From Ferrovibrio sp. (GTDB taxonomy: Bacteria; Pseudomonadota; Alphaproteobacteria; Ferrovibrionales; Ferrovibrionaceae): a stretch of 64,000 nucleotides of DNA. The position numbers were made by a program, and so were the translations under genes. Where the stretch lies: contig NZ_JAOZVR010000047.1 in the NCBI RefSeq assembly GCF_025869515.1, positions 1-64,000 of the forward strand, in the 5' to 3' direction. The notes beneath the pieces are model-generated. The model was not told the origin of the DNA and made no database searches. It worked only from the letters and a program-made list of their open reading frames with translations. Below, in pieces: positions 19,669-29,106 of the stretch (within the stretch, counting starts at the first letter, position 1; the number at the start of each line of letters is the position of its first letter).

Positions 19669-19687
19669 ATGCCTGGTTAGCAGGCAT
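19669..19687. promoter_or_regulatory. 7-bp perfect inverted repeat upstream of winged-helix gene
   Basis: ATGCCTG and CAGGCAT flank a GTTAG loop, 25 bases before the winged-helix start codon. It could be an operator or a 5'-leader hairpin affecting translation. It has no T-run, so it is not a terminator. Confidence 0.35.
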
Positions 19688-19712
19688 GGCGGTCGACTAG
19701 AAGGCAGACGGT

Positions 19713-20330
19713 ATGGCGAATGCAAAGACTCCGCAGAAGAAAAGCCGGAAAGGTACTGGGACAGGAACAGCGACAGGAACACCGGCCGGAACATCGGCGC
19801 GGCGTCCGATCGTGTCGTCCGCCCATCTGGCCAGCGAAAAGCTGGAAGGCCTGAGTGAGTTCGAATTTGCCCTGATGATGACCGGCAATGCTTTCAGCCG
19901 CTGGATCGTGCGCTGCATGACAGCCGCCGGCTCAGGAATCGGCGTCCAGGGCGATCTGGCCGCCCTCGACGTCATGGTGCTGCATGGGGTGAACCACCGC
20001 GACCGGCCGAAGCGGCTGGCCGATCTCTGCCTGGTGCTGAATGTCGAGGATTCCCATACCGTCAATTACGGCCTGAAAAAGATGGTGCGGCTCGGCCTGA
20101 TCGCCGGCACCCGGCGCGGCAAGGAGATTTTCTACTCCACCACCGCGAAGGGACAGAAGCTCTGCCTGGAATACCGCAAGATCCGCGAACAGCTGCTGGG
20201 CGAGGCCTTCGCGCTGATCGGCCAGCCCCGGATCGGACAGGCGCAGGGCGACCTTTCCCGGGTGGCTGACCTGATGCGCGCCCTGTCCGGCACTTACGAC
20301 CAGGCCGCCCGCGCCGCAGCCTCGCTGTAG
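19713..20330 (+). CDS. Winged-helix DNA-binding protein, MarR-like
   Basis: The 205-residue protein is a predicted transcription regulator of the winged-helix family distantly related to MarR (COG5631 type). Residues 1-35 are a basic Lys/Gly/Thr low-complexity tail encoded by near-repeats of ACAGGAAC spaced 12 bases apart. The body begins LEGLSEFEFALMMTGNAFSR. The DNA-binding core is VMVLHGVNHRDRPKRLADLC and the following VNYGLKKMVRLGLIAG, ending in a beta-wing with TRRGKEIFYSTT. It lies just upstream of the oxoprolinase gene, with a palindrome at 20352-20374 between them, making it a candidate local regulator. Confidence 0.8.
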   Translation: MANAKTPQKKSRKGTGTGTATGTPAGTSARRPIVSSAHLASEKLEGLSEFEFALMMTGNAFSRWIVRCMTAAGSGIGVQGDLAALDVMVLHGVNHRDRPKRLADLCLVLNVEDSHTVNYGLKKMVRLGLIAGTRRGKEIFYSTTAKGQKLCLEYRKIREQLLGEAFALIGQPRIGQAQGDLSRVADLMRALSGTYDQAARAAASL

Positions 20331-20351
20331 CGCCGCATTGCCGGCCTCAGC

Positions 20352-20374
20352 AACGTTGACAAATTATCAACGTT
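20352..20374. promoter_or_regulatory. 8-bp perfect inverted repeat, operator candidate before oxoprolinase
   Basis: AACGTTGA (20352-20359) and TCAACGTT (20367-20374) are perfect inverted copies separated by seven A/T-rich bases. The left arm merges into TTGACA (20355-20360), a consensus -35 box, so a bound protein could block RNA polymerase. The matching -10 is weak (TAACCG after 17 bases). It sits 54 bases before the oxoprolinase ATG and downstream of the winged-helix gene, so control of the former by the latter is the simplest reading. Confidence 0.5.
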
Positions 20375-20427
20375 TTGTAACCGTCTCGCTCCCGGCTACG
20401 CTTGCCTGATCCTTTTTGGAGCCTCCC

Positions 20428-23400
20428 ATGACCCAGTCTGCCGCGCCCGCGCCTTCCAACGCCCAGTGGGAATTCTGGATCGATCGCGGCGGCACCTTCA
20501 CCGATATCGTCGGCCGCAAGCCGGATGGTGCCATCGTCACCCACAAGCTGCTGTCGGAAAATCCGGAACGCTACAAGGATGCTGCCGTACAGGGCATCCG
20601 CGACCTGCTCGGGCTGAAGGCCGGCGATGCACTGCCCAAGGGCAGGATCGCCGCGGTGAAGATGGGCACCACGGTGGCCACCAACGCGCTGCTGGAGCGC
20701 AAGGGCGACCGTGTACTGCTGCTGGTGTCGGAAGGATTCGCCGACCAGTTGCGCATCGGCTACCAGACGCGCCCCAATCTGTTTGCCCTGCATATCCAGC
20801 TTCCCGAGATGCTGTATGAACGCGTGGTGGAAGTGCCCGAGCGCGTGCGCAACGACGGCAGTATCGAAACACCGCTCGACCTCAAGGCCGCCGAGGCGGC
20901 GCTGAAGGCCGCTTTTGCCGATGGCATTCGCAGCGTCGCCATCCTGTTCATGCATGGCTATCGCTATACCGACCATGAGGCGCAGGTTGCGGCACTGGCG
21001 AAGCAGCTCGGTTTCACCCAGGTCTCGGCCAGCCACCAGGTCTCGCCGCTGATCAAATTCGTCAGCCGCGGCGATACCACCGTGGTAGATGCCTATGTCT
21101 CGCCGATCCTGCGCCGCTATGTCGACCAAGTCGGCAGCGAACTGGATGCCGCCAACACCGCGCTGCGCCTGATGTTCATGCAGTCGAACGGCGGTCTCGC
21201 CGATGCCAATTTTTTCCAGGGCAAGGACAGCATCCTGTCCGGCCCGGCCGGCGGCGTCGTCGGCCTGGTGGAAACCTCCACCCGGGCCGGCTTCAAGAAG
21301 GTGATCGGCTTCGACATGGGCGGCACCTCGACCGACGTCAGCCATTATGCCGGCGAATACGAACGCGCCTTTGAGACCATGGTGGCCGGCGTGCGCATGC
21401 GCGCGCCGATGATGATGATCAACACGGTAGCGGCCGGCGGCGGCTCGATTCTGCATTTCGACGGCGCGCGCTATCGCGTCGGCCCGGACTCGGCCGGCGC
21501 CAATCCTGGCCCGGCCTGCTATCGCCGTGGCGGGCCGCTGGCGGTGACTGACTGCAACGTCGTGCTGGGCAAGCTGCAGCCCGATTTCTTCCCGGCCGTC
21601 TTCGGCCCCGATGGCGACCAGCCGCTGGATGCCGAAATCGTCAAGACGAAATTCGCCGAACTGCAGGCGCGCGTGAAGGCTGAGAGCGGCGACAGCCGCA
21701 GCATCGAGGAAATGGCGGAAGGCTTCCTCGCCATCGCGGTCGAGAACATGGCCAACGCGATCAAGAAAATCTCGGTGGCGCGCGGCTATGACGTCACCAA
21801 ATACGTGCTGTCGAGCTTCGGCGGTGCCGGCGGTCAGCATGCCTGCCTGGTGGCCGATGCGCTGGGCATGACCGAGGTGCTACTGCATCCGCTGGCCGGC
21901 GTGCTGTCGGCTTATGGCATGGGCCTGGCCGACCAGCGCGTGCTGAAGGAAAAATCCGCCGAAGTGCCGCTGCAGGAAAGCGCCCTGCCCGGCCTGGCGA
22001 AGGAACTCGATACGCTTGCTGAAGAGTCCCGGGCCGAGATGCTGCGCCAGGGCGTGCCGGCAGAGAAGATCACGGTGATCCGCAAGCTGCATGTACGCTA
22101 CGGCGGCTCGGATTCCGCGCTTGAGGTCGAATTCGGTTCGCTGTCGGAGATTAAAACTGCCTTTGAAACTGCGCATCGCCAGCGTTTCGGCTTCATCAGC
22201 CCGGAAAAGGCGCTGATCGCCGGCAGCGTGGCCGTGGAAGTGATCGGCCAGGGCGAACGTGCACCCGATGCGGTGGAAAAGATCGTCGATCCGCGCGGCC
22301 AGAATGCAATCCCGACACTGGCGAAGCGCAAGGCCTATATGGCCGGCGACTGGCGCGATACGCCGGTGTACGATCGCGCCGCGCTGCGCCCGGGTGAGAC
22401 CATCAAGGGGCCTGCCATCGTGATCGAGCCGACCAGCACCATCGTGCTGGAACCCGGCTGGCAGGCCAGGCTGACCGAGCGCCGCGACCTGGTGCTGAAG
22501 CGCGTGGACGCCCTGCCCGAGCGCCGGGCCATCGGCACCAGCGTCGATCCGGTGATGCTGGAAATCTTCAACAACCTGTTCATGTCGATCGCCGAGCAGA
22601 TGGGCAGCGTGCTGGAGAAGACGGCCTATTCTGTCAACATCAAGGAACGCCTCGATTTCTCCTGCGCGATTTTCGACCTGGATGGCGAGCTGATCGCCAA
22701 CGCCCCGCATATGCCGGTGCATCTGGGCTCGATGTCGGAATCGATCAAGACGGTGATGCGCAAACGCGCCGGCCAGATGAAGCCGGGCGATGTCTATGTG
22801 CTGAACGCGCCCTATGCCGGCGGCACCCACCTGCCCGACGTCACCGTGATCACGCCGGTGTTCGACAGGGCCGGCAAGGAAGTGCTGTTCTATCTCGGCA
22901 GCCGTGGCCACCATGCCGATATCGGCGGCACCACGCCGGGCTCGATGCCGCCGGACAGCCGCACGGTGGAAGACGAAGGCGTGCTGCTGGACAACGTGCT
23001 GCTGGTCGACGGCGGCCGCATGCTGGAAGACGAGATGGTTGCCATCCTGAAATCCGGCAAATATCCCTCGCGCAACCCGGCGCAGAATATCGCCGACCTG
23101 AAGGCGCAGATCGCGTCCTGCGAGAAGGGTGCGCAGGAGCTGCGCAAGATGGTCGACCAGTTCGGCCTCGAGGTCGTGCGCGCCTATATGAACCATGTGC
23201 AGGACAATGCGGAAGAATCCGTGCGCCGCGTGATCAGCCGTCTGAAGGACGGCCAGTTCACCGATCCGATGGATGACGGCTTCGAGATCAAGGTGAAGGT
23301 GACGGTCAACCACCAGGACCGTACCGCCAAGATCGATTTCACCGGCACGTCCGGTGTGCATCCGACCAACTACAATGCGCCCAAGGCCGTGTGCGTCGCC

Positions 23401-24096
23401 GCCGTGCTCTACGCCTTCCGCTGCCTGGTCGACAGCGACATCCCGCTCAATGGCGGCTGCCTCAAGCCGCTGGAGATCGTGATTCCGGAAAACTCGATGC
23501 TGGATCCGGTCTATCCGGCCGCCACCGTGGCCGGCAATGTCGAGACCAGCCAGTGCATCACCGACGCGCTGTTCGGCGCGCTCGGCGTGATGGCCGCGGC
23601 GCAGGGCACGATGAACAACTTCACCTTCGGCAACAACGACTACCAGTATTACGAGACGATCTGCGGCGGCAGCGGCGCCGGCCCGGATTTCGATGGCTGC
23701 GACGCGGTGCATACCCATATGACCAACGCCCGCCTGACCGATCCGGAAGTGCTGGAATTCCGCTTCCCGGTGCTGCTGGAGAGCTTCCGTATCCGGCGCG
23801 GCTCCGGCGGCAAGGGGCGGCACAAGGGCGGCGACGGCACCGTCCGCCGCATGCGCTTCCTCACCGACATGGTGGCCACCCTGCTGTCGTCGCATCGCAC
23901 CGTGCCGCCCTTCGGCCTTGAAGGCGGCGGCCAGGGTGAGACCGGCCGCCAGTGGGTGGAACGCACATCCGGCGCCAGGGAGCCGATGGAAGGCCGCTGC
24001 TCGACGCCGATGCAGCCGGGCGATGTCTTCGTCATTTCCACCCCCTCCGGTGGCGGCTTCGGCAAGGCGGATGACCTGAAGCAGGCGGCGGAATAA
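20428..24096 (+). CDS. 5-oxoprolinase / hydantoinase A-B fusion, ATP-dependent
   Basis: This 1222-residue cytoplasmic enzyme fuses the HyuA and HyuB halves, as in the eukaryotic type 5-oxoprolinase that opens 5-oxo-L-proline to glutamate using ATP. The HyuA half (about 1-700) starts with the nucleotide-binding motif [16 protein letters not shown] and contains [12 protein letters not shown] and [11 protein letters not shown]. The HyuB half (about 715-1210) contains [19 protein letters not shown] and [12 protein letters not shown], and closes with a glycine-rich segment. I use the ATG at 20428, which has GGAG six bases upstream, over an in-frame TTG four codons earlier. Hydantoin or related lactam substrates remain possible. 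Confidence 0.92.
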   Translation: MTQSAAPAPSNAQWEFWIDRGGTFTDIVGRKPDGAIVTHKLLSENPERYKDAAVQGIRDLLGLKAGDALPKGRIAAVKMGTTVATNALLERKGDRVLLLVSEGFADQLRIGYQTRPNLFALHIQLPEMLYERVVEVPERVRNDGSIETPLDLKAAEAALKAAFADGIRSVAILFMHGYRYTDHEAQVAALAKQLGFTQVSASHQVSPLIKFVSRGDTTVVDAYVSPILRRYVDQVGSELDAANTALRLMFMQSNGGLADANFFQGKDSILSGPAGGVVGLVETSTRAGFKKVIGFDMGGTSTDVSHYAGEYERAFETMVAGVRMRAPMMMINTVAAGGGSILHFDGARYRVGPDSAGANPGPACYRRGGPLAVTDCNVVLGKLQPDFFPAVFGPDGDQPLDAEIVKTKFAELQARVKAESGDSRSIEEMAEGFLAIAVENMANAIKKISVARGYDVTKYVLSSFGGAGGQHACLVADALGMTEVLLHPLAGVLSAYGMGLADQRVLKEKSAEVPLQESALPGLAKELDTLAEESRAEMLRQGVPAEKITVIRKLHVRYGGSDSALEVEFGSLSEIKTAFETAHRQRFGFISPEKALIAGSVAVEVIGQGERAPDAVEKIVDPRGQNAIPTLAKRKAYMAGDWRDTPVYDRAALRPGETIKGPAIVIEPTSTIVLEPGWQARLTERRDLVLKRVDALPERRAIGTSVDPVMLEIFNNLFMSIAEQMGSVLEKTAYSVNIKERLDFSCAIFDLDGELIANAPHMPVHLGSMSESIKTVMRKRAGQMKPGDVYVLNAPYAGGTHLPDVTVITPVFDRAGKEVLFYLGSRGHHADIGGTTPGSMPPDSRTVEDEGVLLDNVLLVDGGRMLEDEMVAILKSGKYPSRNPAQNIADLKAQIASCEKGAQELRKMVDQFGLEVVRAYMNHVQDNAEESVRRVISRLKDGQFTDPMDDGFEIKVKVTVNHQDRTAKIDFTGTSGVHPTNYNAPKAVCVAAVLYAFRCLVDSDIPLNGGCLKPLEIVIPENSMLDPVYPAATVAGNVETSQCITDALFGALGVMAAAQGTMNNFTFGNNDYQYYETICGGSGAGPDFDGCDAVHTHMTNARLTDPEVLEFRFPVLLESFRIRRGSGGKGRHKGGDGTVRRMRFLTDMVATLLSSHRTVPPFGLEGGGQGETGRQWVERTSGAREPMEGRCSTPMQPGDVFVISTPSGGGFGKADDLKQAAE

Positions 24097-24138
24097 TCCG
24101 CAGTTTCCCGATGGCCGTTTGCTGTAAGCTGCGGCCCG

Positions 24139-25197
24139 ATGCGGATTCGATTCTGTACCTTCGCGCCGGCAGCCGCGATCGCCGGTGGCCACAGCGATCT
24201 GGCCAGCCTGCGCTATCGCGCCCTGCTGCCGGCCGCCGCCCTGCGCGCCGCCGGCCATGACGCCGCCGTGCTGGGGCTGGAGCAATGGGCCGCGCCGGAT
24301 GCGGCCTTGCGCGATGCCGACGCGGTGATCCTGGCCCAGCCCAAGGAAGGCGCGCTGCTGCAGCCGGCGCAGGTGCAGGCCATCGGCGCGCTCGGCGCCA
24401 CCATCGGCAGGCGCCTGATCGTCGATGTCTGCGATCTCAAGCTGGGCGACGACTTCCTGAGCCATATCCGGCAGCAGCGCGGCGCGGAACTGGCTGCCGG
24501 CTGCGCCGGCTTCTACCCTGCCCTGCTCGGCCGTGCCGGGCGGATCGTTGCGGCATCCGCCACCCTGGCGCAGCAGCTGCGCGCCTATCTGCCGGATGCC
24601 GATCTGCGGATGATCGGCGATGTGGTCGAAGTGGCGCCGGCACCGGTACGCTTTGCCCCCGGAGAAACCCTGAAGCTGTTGTGGTTCGGTTTCTTCGGTG
24701 CCCATGCCACCGCCATGCACCGCTTCTGCGCCGAGGACCTGCCGGCGCTGGCGGCGCAACGCCCTGTGCAGCTCACCTTGCTCTGCGAACCGCTTGGCAC
24801 GGCCCTTCTCGATGGCCTGCGCAGCAAGGCGGCACCGGCGCAGATCGCCGCCTCGCCCTGGTCGGTGCCGGCACTGCAGCAGGCGCTGGCGACCTGCGAT
24901 GCCGTGGTGCTGCCCTTTGAGCATGACAATGCCCTGGTGCGCGGCAAGAGCGCCAACCGTGCCCTGCAGGCGCTGCAGGCCGGCCGTGCCGTCTTCGCCC
25001 ATCCGCTCGACAGTTACCGCGAGCTGGCGCCATATGTCGCGATTTCTGACTCACTGCCGCAGGCGCTGCTGGATGCCTGCGACAATCCGGCTGCCGTGAT
25101 AGCACGCACGACAGCGGGGCAGGCTCACGTCGCCGCCCACTACAGCCCTGCCGCCATTGCGCAACTCTGGCTGGCGGCGGCGGCGGCTCTGCCCTAG
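24139..25197 (+). CDS. Glycosyltransferase-like protein (GT-B fold)
   Basis: The 352-residue protein looks like a family 4-type glycosyltransferase, but without a confident match. The N-terminal half begins with a first beta strand MRIRFCTFAP and a GGHSDLASLRYRALLPAAAL segment resembling the acceptor side. The C-terminal half has LKLLWFGFFGAHATAM, then LATCDAVVLPFEHDNALVRG and KSANRALQALQAGRAVFAHP, which resemble the nucleotide-sugar donor site. A cytoplasmic location is likely. The stop codon shares the palindrome CTAG with the convergent kinase gene. Confidence 0.7.
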   Translation: MRIRFCTFAPAAAIAGGHSDLASLRYRALLPAAALRAAGHDAAVLGLEQWAAPDAALRDADAVILAQPKEGALLQPAQVQAIGALGATIGRRLIVDVCDLKLGDDFLSHIRQQRGAELAAGCAGFYPALLGRAGRIVAASATLAQQLRAYLPDADLRMIGDVVEVAPAPVRFAPGETLKLLWFGFFGAHATAMHRFCAEDLPALAAQRPVQLTLLCEPLGTALLDGLRSKAAPAQIAASPWSVPALQQALATCDAVVLPFEHDNALVRGKSANRALQALQAGRAVFAHPLDSYRELAPYVAISDSLPQALLDACDNPAAVIARTTAGQAHVAAHYSPAAIAQLWLAAAAALP

Positions 25198-25733
25198 ACC
25201 TTCGGCAGGCGCAATTCCTTGGCGATTTTCGCCGCCGCTTCGGCGGGATTAAGCTTGCCAGTGTCGATGCTGACATCCGGTTTCGGCATATGCGATGTGG
25301 CAAAGACGCCGGCGGCCTCCAGCTTCTCATAGACCTCATGCGAGGTGATCTTGCCGCTCTGCTGGCGCGACTTGTGGTCGATGCGGCGGTAGACCTCGTC
25401 CATCGCGCAGGTCAGTTCGACGAAGCGCACCCGGCTGCCGGCCGGCTCCACCGCATCGAGCACCTGCTCGATGAATTTTGGCTGCACCGTGGTTTCCGGC
25501 GCGAACGTGAAGATCAGGCCATGCAGCCGCTCCTTGGCGGCGCGAGCAAAGACCTTGATCCAGATTTCTTCGCGCAGCTCGACGAAAGGCTTGCTGCCGA
25601 AGTCGAAGACCGAGAGCAGCAGATCGACGGTCTGATGGTTATGAAACAGCTTGTAGCCGGTGAGCCTGGCCAGTTCGCGGGCCACGGTGAGCTTGCCGGT
25701 GGCCGGCTTGCCGTAAATAAAGATCAGATTCAT
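25194..25733 (-). CDS. P-loop AAA/shikimate-kinase-like protein
   Basis: The 179-residue cytoplasmic protein begins IFIYGKPATGKLTVARELAR, a Walker A loop of the GxxxxGK[ST] kind, near residue 8. LIFTFAPE fits the strand carrying the Walker B region, and a LID-like basic segment RRIDHKSRQQ follows. The fold resembles small-molecule kinases such as shikimate or chloramphenicol kinases. Members like this are usually annotated only as AAA-family ATPases, and the substrate is unknown. It converges on the glycosyltransferase-like gene with overlapping stop codons. Confidence 0.75.
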   Translation of the reverse strand: MNLIFIYGKPATGKLTVARELARLTGYKLFHNHQTVDLLLSVFDFGSKPFVELREEIWIKVFARAAKERLHGLIFTFAPETTVQPKFIEQVLDAVEPAGSRVRFVELTCAMDEVYRRIDHKSRQQSGKITSHEVYEKLEAAGVFATSHMPKPDVSIDTGKLNPAEAAAKIAKELRLPKV

Positions 25734-25912
25734 AGCATGACTTTACGGCCAGGCTGCGTTCAGCGAAACCGGCTTTAGCGCGGAGAGCTGCAAAAAAGTG
25801 ACATTGCCTCGCTAGCGCTGCCCCAATTCGGCCACAGGCGTGCTTGATAAACCTCCGGTAACACCTCTGTGGCAGACTCGACTCTGCAGCAGATATTCGG
25901 GGAAGAGGTGCC

Positions 25913-27013
25913 GTGTTTCGTCACGTCCGATCCAGCGCAGCTCTGATATGCGCATTCGCGGGCGTGGCCCTGTCTGGCACCACCGCGGAGGCGCAATCGG
26001 CGTTGCCGTCCTGTCCGCTGATCGTCGGCCCAATGGATGCCGGCCTGTGCCAGATCGCCGCCCTGCCCGATAAGTACGACCCGCTGCTCGCAACTTCGCG
26101 CAGCAGCCTCGCGTTGCTCGCCTACAATCCCGATGACGGCAATTATCTTCTGACGCGGCGCCCGCTGTTCACCGCCAGCGATGTCAGCCTGCTCAGCCGG
26201 CGCAGCGATTCTTCAGCCATGGCCCTCCCCGGCCATGACATGCTGGCGCAGGACGGCGACAGGATCGGCGTTTACAGCGAACAGGATGCCGCACCAGGTG
26301 CCTTGAACAAGGCTTACGATGTACCGCTGTTCGACGGCCTGGCGCTGAGCAATACCAGCGCCATCAGCCAGAGTGGCGGCATGGATAACGAAAGCCGCTC
26401 GGCCAGCAGCAAATTCGGCCTCGCTTACGAGGAATACGGCCTGACCTTCAAGGTCGATCCGGATGCCGCCGCCAACTGGGGCGATCTGGCTGGCAGCGGC
26501 AGCCGCCGTTTCGGCATCGACAATTCGATCTCGGCGATGATCGCGCGCGACCTGACCCTGACGCTGTCGTCGGGCTATACGACGGAATCCACCTTCGGCA
26601 ATCCGGCCTCGGCCAGCAGCAACGAGCGACACCGTGTCGCCATCGCGCAGCATTTCTCCAGTGGCTACAAACTCGGCGCCTCGCTGCAGCGGCGCAATGA
26701 ATACCGCTACCAGGAGGAACGCGACCTCAACGTCCTGGGCCTGCAGATCGGCGTGCCGCTCGGCGAGACGCTCAACCTCACCGCCAGCCACGAATTCGGC
26801 CTCGGCGAGAAACGCAATCTGAGCGACGCCGACGCCGTGCCGTTTTATGGCAAACAGCAGAGCCTGGACCTGCAGCTGCACTGGACCCCGGCCGCCCTGG
26901 CCAGCCGGGCGATGACCATCATGGCCGGCTACGCGGTGAGCCAGGACGACATGGCCGGCACCGACGACGGCTACCTGACGCAGGCCCGGCTCAATCTGGC
27001 GATGCGATTCTGA
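25913..27013 (+). CDS. Secreted outer-membrane beta-barrel-like protein
   Basis: I do not recognise a named family for this 366-residue protein. A signal peptide (ALICAFAGVALSGTTAEAQ) ends near residue 27. A linker region follows, and from about residue 170 there are alternating polar and hydrophobic stretches such as SKFGLAYEEYGLTFKV and HFSSGYKLGASLQRRNEY, typical of amphipathic beta strands. The protein ends LNLAMRF with a terminal phenylalanine, the usual outer-membrane barrel signal. Segments like LARYNP-type serine-protease autotransporter ends are absent, so an autotransporter is less likely. The start is a GTG with GAGG upstream. It converges on the serine hydrolase gene. Confidence 0.65.
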   Translation: MFRHVRSSAALICAFAGVALSGTTAEAQSALPSCPLIVGPMDAGLCQIAALPDKYDPLLATSRSSLALLAYNPDDGNYLLTRRPLFTASDVSLLSRRSDSSAMALPGHDMLAQDGDRIGVYSEQDAAPGALNKAYDVPLFDGLALSNTSAISQSGGMDNESRSASSKFGLAYEEYGLTFKVDPDAAANWGDLAGSGSRRFGIDNSISAMIARDLTLTLSSGYTTESTFGNPASASSNERHRVAIAQHFSSGYKLGASLQRRNEYRYQEERDLNVLGLQIGVPLGETLNLTASHEFGLGEKRNLSDADAVPFYGKQQSLDLQLHWTPAALASRAMTIMAGYAVSQDDMAGTDDGYLTQARLNLAMRF

Positions 27014-27028
27014 TGGCGGTTCTGACGT

Positions 27029-28303
27029 CTACTGCCCTGAATACAGATCGCCCTCCGGCCAAATCTGCACGGCATTCGCGGCACGCCACAGGCTCTGGTC
27101 AAGGTCCGTGGCGAAGCCGTTGCGGTCTTTCGGCCGGCTGTTGAAAGCCGCGACCCAAGCGTAGCCCTTCGCCGTGCGAACCGCGAGAGTCTTCGTCCCG
27201 GCATGCGAGCCGGAATGCCACCAGTTCAGCCCCCCGCTGACCGGCCGCACCTGCATGCCCAACCCGTAGAAGGATGGCTTGACATCAAGACCTGCCGGAG
27301 GCGCCAACATCGCCTTCAGGCTCGGCGGACGCAGCAGCGGTGCCCCGCGCTGTCCGTCGATGGCCAGCATGAAGCGCAGATAATCCAGCGACGAGCCGAT
27401 CCAACCGCCGAAGGAATCCATGGTCTCCATGGCATAGAGGCCGTAAGGTGCCGCCACCATGCGGGACGAACCGACTCCGGGCATCGCTTCGACCAGCGGC
27501 GCACCGGGATAGTCGTAATAGGCAGCTTCTCCCTCGGCCATGTCGAAGGTGCGCGCCAGCTGCAGGCCGCCGGCACCCGCCGGGGTCAGGATATGCTGGC
27601 GCACAAAGGCCTCGTAAGTCTGCCCGCTGACGCGCTCGATCACCCGGCCAAGAATGCAGTAGCCGATATTCGAATAGGCGTGGCGACTGCCAGGATCGAA
27701 ATCCAACCTGCGTTCCAGGCTGTCGCGCAGGACGACCGCGCAACTCGGTGGCATGGCGGCATTCTGACGCGCCGCCGCCTCTCCCGCGCGTGGCATGAAC
27801 ACCAAATCGCCGGCGATTCCACGATCGAAGCCCGCGGTATGCTGTAGCAACTGCCGGATGGTAATTCGGTACACGCGCGGATCGGTGATCGCGGCCGGCC
27901 GTGGCCCGAGCTCACCCAGCACCGGCAGCAGCGGCGCATCGAGATCGAGCTGGCCCTGCTCAACCAGCCGCAGCACGGCAACCGCAGTCAGCGGCTTGGC
28001 CAGACTGCCGAGACGGAAACGCGTCGCCGGCTGCACCGGCTCCTGCTTTTCGCGATCGGCCAGGCCATAGCCGCGTGTCAGCACGATCCGCCCGTGCACG
28101 GCGACGGCAAGGCTCGCGCCCGGCATTTTCCATCGCTCGATCAGGGCAGCCATTTCGGCATCGAAGGCCTCCAGTCCCGCCAGGGCAGAACCGGTGGGAC
28201 TGGCGCCGGCGATCTGCACAGACAGAATCGTCAGCAGAAGCGCATAACCGATCCGCTTCAGGCAGCGCGCTCCTGTTGTGACAGCGCCAACCGTATCAGC
28301 CAT
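27029..28303 (-). CDS. Serine hydrolase, beta-lactamase class C family
   Basis: The 424-residue exported protein has the class C beta-lactamase/D-alanyl-D-alanine carboxypeptidase fold. The catalytic S-x-x-K reads SLAKP near residue 100, the Tyr-Ser-Asn motif reads HAYSNIGY near 210, and the third motif is the HSGSHAG triad replacing KTG. A hydrophobic signal (IGYALLLTILSVQIAGAS) lies near residues 18-35. I start at the ATG at 28303 with GAGG upstream, trimming 15 residues from the longest frame. Relatives include esterases and peptidases, so beta-lactam hydrolysis should not be assumed. Confidence 0.88.
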   Translation of the reverse strand: MADTVGAVTTGARCLKRIGYALLLTILSVQIAGASPTGSALAGLEAFDAEMAALIERWKMPGASLAVAVHGRIVLTRGYGLADREKQEPVQPATRFRLGSLAKPLTAVAVLRLVEQGQLDLDAPLLPVLGELGPRPAAITDPRVYRITIRQLLQHTAGFDRGIAGDLVFMPRAGEAAARQNAAMPPSCAVVLRDSLERRLDFDPGSRHAYSNIGYCILGRVIERVSGQTYEAFVRQHILTPAGAGGLQLARTFDMAEGEAAYYDYPGAPLVEAMPGVGSSRMVAAPYGLYAMETMDSFGGWIGSSLDYLRFMLAIDGQRGAPLLRPPSLKAMLAPPAGLDVKPSFYGLGMQVRPVSGGLNWWHSGSHAGTKTLAVRTAKGYAWVAAFNSRPKDRNGFATDLDQSLWRAANAVQIWPEGDLYSGQ

Positions 28304-28433
28304 GACGCAAACCTCGTGTATGCACCTGCTTCCTCTGTCACAAACCATAACGCCGCCACCGGGTTTTTCCTGCCGAAATCAAGGCCGGATACGGACCGTT
28401 ACGCTTGGGCAAGGCCCGATTTCACTCTTGCCG

Positions 28434-28461
28434 AAAGAAGTGAATCATGTTTCACTTCTTT
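28434..28461. promoter_or_regulatory. 11-bp perfect palindrome, probable TetR operator
   Basis: AAAGAAGTGAA (28434-28444) and TTCACTTCTTT (28451-28461) are exact inverted copies around TCATGT. The site ends 17 bases before the ATG of the TetR gene and covers the expected promoter-proximal region. This length and symmetry are typical of TetR-family operators, so autoregulation and control of the downstream aidB-like gene is the likely role. Confidence 0.75.
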
Positions 28462-28478
28462 GCGGAGGAAAGATTGAC

Positions 28479-29090
28479 ATGGCCTATCGCCGCACCGAAA
28501 CCGTGGTGGCGCGCCTGAACGAAACGCGCGAGCGCATCGTTATGGCGGCCCTGACCCTGGTGGCGCAACATGGCTATGGCGGCACCGGCATTCCGGCGAT
28601 TGCCGCCGAGGCCGGCCTGAGTACCGGCGCGCTGTATCGCTATTTCCCCTCCAAGGCCGAACTGTTCGACGAAGTCTTCCGTCGCGCCTCGCAGCGCGAG
28701 ATCGATGTCTGTGCCGCCGCGGCGCAGACTCCGGGATCGGCGGCGGCGCGGATCGCGCATGTCGTCGAAGTCTTCGCCCAGCGCGCCATGAAGGGCCGCC
28801 GCCTGGCCTGGGCGCTCCTCGCAGAGCCGGTGGATGCCCTGGTCGAGGCCGACCGCCGGCGCTACCGCGCGCCCTATCGCGACATTTTCCGCACCCTGAT
28901 CGAGGATGGCATCCGTACTGGCGAATTGCCGCAGCAGGATGCCATGCTCGCCGCCTCGGCCATCGTCGGCGCGCTGGTGGAGGCGCTGCTCGGCCCGCTG
29001 GCGCCGCAGGCCAGGAAAACCGACCAGGAACAACTGATTCACGACCTGGCGCTGTTCTGCATCCGCGCCGTGAGCGCGCGAGACAAATGA
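28479..29090 (+). CDS. TetR/AcrR-family transcriptional regulator
   Basis: The 203-residue protein has an N-terminal TetR helix-turn-helix. RERIVMAALTLVAQHGYGG leads into the recognition region IPAIAAEAGLSTGALYRYF, followed by PSKAELFDEVF. The alpha-helical C-terminal ligand domain is unassigned. The ATG at 28479 has GGAGG eleven bases upstream; the frame stays open further left but is not protein-like there. The gene is 16 bases from the AidB-like gene, and a perfect palindrome lies just before it, so it probably controls both. Regulators next to acyl-CoA dehydrogenases often sense acyl-CoAs, but the ligand here is unknown. Confidence 0.92.
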   Translation: MAYRRTETVVARLNETRERIVMAALTLVAQHGYGGTGIPAIAAEAGLSTGALYRYFPSKAELFDEVFRRASQREIDVCAAAAQTPGSAAARIAHVVEVFAQRAMKGRRLAWALLAEPVDALVEADRRRYRAPYRDIFRTLIEDGIRTGELPQQDAMLAASAIVGALVEALLGPLAPQARKTDQEQLIHDLALFCIRAVSARDK

Positions 29091-29106
29091 TAACGGGAGA
29101 AACGCC

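Noticed and set aside
24102..24138. CCGCAG...CTGCGG inverted repeat after the oxoprolinase gene as terminator
   Set aside because: Arms are only 6 bp, the loop is long, and there is no T-run.
21880..25002. Minus-strand open frame of about 1040 codons opposite the oxoprolinase gene
   Set aside because: It is the complement of strong HyuA/HyuB coding sequence, with low-complexity His/Arg/Gly composition and no recognisable motif.
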